From: Bacteroidales bacterium
GTDB taxonomy: Bacteria; Bacteroidota; Bacteroidia; Bacteroidales; UBA12077
Reading direction: 5' to 3'
NCBI GenBank assembly: GCA_030637515.1
Contig: DAOWGM010000002.1
Location: 1 to 64,000, forward strand
DNA length: 64,000 nucleotides
Shown piece by piece: positions 62,204 to 64,000 of the stretch. The notes beneath the pieces were generated by a model. The model did no database searches. It worked only from the letters and a program-made list of their open reading frames with translations, and had not been told where the DNA came from. A program made the translations under genes and the position numbers. Position 1 is the stretch's first letter, and the number at the start of each line of letters is the position of its first letter.

Positions 62204-63079
62204 ATGAAAGAAAAAATCTTATTTGTTATAAATCCGGTATCCGGTAATAAATCTAAGGATTATATTCCAAACTTGATCAAACAAATGTTTGATGAGAATG
62301 AATATGAGGTTAAAATTATTATAACTCAATTTGCTGGAGAAGCTACTCAAATAGTTAAAAAGTATATCAATAAGGGATTTAATAAAATTGTTGCAGCTGG
62401 AGGAGATGGGACTGTAAACGAAGTTGCATCGGGCGTTGTTGAAACTGATGCTGTGCTTGGAATAATACCATTGGGCTCAGGAAATGGATTAGCACGACAT
62501 TTAAATATTCCGATGAAAGCCAAAAAAGCATTAAATCTTATTAAAGAAGGAAAACAAACAAAAATTGATTACGGAAAAATAAATGAGCGTAAGTTTTTCT
62601 GTACTACAGGTGTTGGATTTGATGCTCATATTGGTCATGTATTTTCAAAACTTGATGGTCGGGGATTTTCCAATTATGTTAAAGTAACAGTTTCAGAATT
62701 TAGAAGATACCAGCCCAAACGATACGAAATAACAATGAACGGAACTACAATAATGCGTGATGCGTTTTTAATAACCTTCGCCAATGCTTCACAATATGGT
62801 AATAATGCTCACATTGCTCCAAAAGCTGACATTAAGGATGGAAAACTGGAAGTGGTAATAATGCGTTCTTTCCCTTTAATTACCGCTCCGGGAATTGGTG
62901 CTCGTCTTTTTATGAAAAATATTCATAAAAGTGTATATCTTGAGACTTATCAGTGTAAAAGTATTATTGTTAAAATGAAATCACCTGATGTAATACATTT
63001 CGATGGAGAACCAGATGAAATGAGCGAAATTTTAAATATAAAAGTAATACAAGAAGGTTTAAACGTTTTTGTAAATTAA
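62204..63079 (+). CDS. Diacylglycerol-kinase-family lipid kinase
   Basis: The 291-residue protein of the DgkB/YegS family phosphorylates diacylglycerol or a related lipid. Family blocks are VINPVSGNKSKDY, the ATP-binding VAAGGDGTVNEVASGVV, GIIPLGSGNGLARHLNIP, and the C-terminal IHFDGEPDEMSE. I choose the ATG at 62204; a GTG two codons upstream is equally in frame. Its stop overlaps the stop of the convergent cysteine-cluster gene by four bases, with no terminator. Given lysophospholipid acyltransferases elsewhere in the window, a role in lipid turnover is natural. Confidence 0.9.
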   Translation: MKEKILFVINPVSGNKSKDYIPNLIKQMFDENEYEVKIIITQFAGEATQIVKKYINKGFNKIVAAGGDGTVNEVASGVVETDAVLGIIPLGSGNGLARHLNIPMKAKKALNLIKEGKQTKIDYGKINERKFFCTTGVGFDAHIGHVFSKLDGRGFSNYVKVTVSEFRRYQPKRYEITMNGTTIMRDAFLITFANASQYGNNAHIAPKADIKDGKLEVVIMRSFPLITAPGIGARLFMKNIHKSVYLETYQCKSIIVKMKSPDVIHFDGEPDEMSEILNIKVIQEGLNVFVN

Positions 63080-63585
63080 AGTTCGTCTTTCTTATTCTTT
63101 AACTTTTCAACCACTTCAAATACTGCAGGACAAATTTCAGTGTTTTTTATTGTAAGATTTAATATCTGATAAAATCTTTTTCTGTCGGTGTGAGGATATT
63201 CCCTACAAGCTTTTGGTCTGCTTTCATAAGCCATACAGTAGTTATCGGGTAATAAAAACGGACAAGGTGTTTGTTTAAATACATAATCGCTTTCGTCATC
63301 AATAAATAAATATTCTTTTACAAATTGCGAAGGTTTCATTTTGAAATGCTTTGCCAAACGCACAACATCTTTATCGTATAAAGTAGGACTGATTGATTTA
63401 CAGCAATTAGCACAGTTTAGACAATCAATTTCCTGAAAAACCTCATTATGTAATTCGTGAACAATTTTATCAAGATTCTTTGGTTTTTTCTTTCGAAGTT
63501 TTGCAAAAAAAGATTTTGTTTCAGGTTCTAAATCAAGAGCCCTGTTACGAAGTTCCGATAATGATATTTGATCTAAAAAACTCAT
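63076..63585 (-). CDS. YkgJ-family cysteine cluster protein
   Basis: The 169-residue protein belongs to the YkgJ/UPF0153 family, with cysteines arranged for a zinc or iron-sulfur site: CLNCANCCKS, then TPCPFLL, YCMAYESRPKACREYPH and a last EICPAVF. The N-terminal 45 residues are helical and basic. The family is widespread and its function is unknown. It overlaps the EamA transporter gene by one base and so is translated with it. Confidence 0.87.
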   Translation of the reverse strand: MSFLDQISLSELRNRALDLEPETKSFFAKLRKKKPKNLDKIVHELHNEVFQEIDCLNCANCCKSISPTLYDKDVVRLAKHFKMKPSQFVKEYLFIDDESDYVFKQTPCPFLLPDNYCMAYESRPKACREYPHTDRKRFYQILNLTIKNTEICPAVFEVVEKLKNKKDEL

Positions 63586-64000
63586 TATTCACTTGGTCTG
63601 ATATACGAACGAATCTTATTCTTTAAACCGGAAGCTTTAATCTGTGAAAGGAATAAACCGCCAATTACTAATAAAATACCGGTAATTTTATTCATGTTTA
63701 ATATTTCGTCCAATACAAAATATGCAATAACTGCAGTTATTACAGGAATCAAATTGGTAAAAGCATTGGCTTTTCCTATTCCTATTTTTTGAATAGCAAA
63801 GGTAAAGAAAATGAATGCAAATGAAGATCCGAAAATAGCTAATTCAAGCAATGGAACCCATGCCTCAGGAGAAAATCCTGTTGTTTTGAATTCTGGAAAA
63901 TCAAGAATAAAGAATAAAGGAGCAAAAAGAAATATTCCTATAAAATTATGATATGTTACTATGCTAATAGAATTGTATTTCACAGAAAGATTCTTTAAAA
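63585..64000 (-). CDS. EamA-family (DMT) transporter, 5' partial
   Basis: This is the C-terminal half of a drug/metabolite transporter with the EamA repeat. Five hydrophobic segments are visible, including VPLLELAIFGSSFAFIFFTFAIQKIG followed by KANAFTNLIPVITAVIAYFVLDE, the classic second-repeat stretch. The basic tail KNKIRSYIRPSE ends the protein. The frame remains open to the right edge with no start, so about half of the protein is missing. The substrate is unknown. It shares a one-base junction with the YkgJ-family gene. Confidence 0.85.
   Translation of the reverse strand, partial: LKNLSVKYNSISIVTYHNFIGIFLFAPLFFILDFPEFKTTGFSPEAWVPLLELAIFGSSFAFIFFTFAIQKIGIGKANAFTNLIPVITAVIAYFVLDEILNMNKITGILLVIGGLFLSQIKASGLKNKIRSYIRPSE

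Noticed and set aside
1-64000. CRISPR arrays, tRNA/rRNA genes, riboswitches, phage or transposase genes
   Set aside because: I read all intergenic stretches and saw no repeat-spacer array, no cloverleaf or conserved rRNA segment, no recognisable riboswitch core and no integrase or transposase reading frame.

Overview
The window is AT-rich chromosomal DNA from a member of the Bacteroidota, probably a Bacteroidales/Marinilabiliales-like lineage. Four things support this: promoters of the TAnnTTTG type, start codons that mostly lack a Shine-Dalgarno sequence, type IX secretion (T9SS) components and T9SS-sorted cargo, and family-typical gene blocks (lysS-gpsA-pgi, hpt-adk-obg, parA-parB-DUF5683-lytic transglycosylase, porQ-cmk-ispH). 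I see no rRNA, tRNA, CRISPR array, phage or transposase gene. Most of the window is housekeeping core genome. The interest lies in small rearrangements, decayed genes and catalytically altered family members.

Layout. 1-8.8 kb: the end of a cyclic-2,3-diphosphoglycerate-synthetase-like GTPase, a secreted protein of unknown family, an acyltransferase with a sodium symporter, and the lysS-gpsA-pgi operon. 8.9-12.3 kb: lipA-lipB-recJ. 12.3-15.2 kb: two outer-membrane beta-barrel genes, one carrying helix-hairpin-helix motifs. 15.36-18.30 kb: a 2.9-kb islet with a META-like lipoprotein and a frameshifted T9SS serine protease. It lies between intact purE and a detached copy of the purE 3' end. 18.3-22.7 kb: purE, hpt, adk, obg, a PAP2 phosphatase and lplA. 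22.8-27.4 kb: an M49-like lipoprotein that has lost its zinc histidines, a second copy of the unknown secreted family, a plsC gene with an internal deletion, and a membrane-anchored MutS-like ATPase. 27.5-32.6 kb: parE, parC, aroK.

32.6-37.5 kb: a TPR/SpoIIE phosphatase, an MsbA-like ABC exporter and an FkbM methyltransferase. 37.5-43.1 kb: a putative O-acylation cassette (MBOAT plus two SGNH proteins) with a decayed duplicate of its first gene. 43.2-49 kb: a membrane protein, a GH92 alpha-mannosidase and a large T9SS-sorted phosphoesterase. 49-54.1 kb: lytic transglycosylase, DUF5683, parB, parA, and a heptose-phosphate kinase. 54.2-64 kb: a DUF4440-like lipoprotein, a Cache-type histidine kinase, priA, ispH, cmk, porQ, a lipid kinase, a cysteine-cluster protein and the end of an EamA transporter.

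How the genes work together. lipA/lipB (synthesis) and lplA (salvage) cover lipoylation. parE/parC and parA/parB serve chromosome decatenation and segregation. PorQ supports the secretion system that would export the protease and the phosphoesterase. The SGNH/MBOAT genes would acylate an extracytoplasmic glycan. The best leads for something undescribed are the purE-associated islet, the zinc-site-less M49 homologue, the paired unknown secreted proteins and the duplicated SGNH locus. I found no complete, clearly new defence or mobile system.
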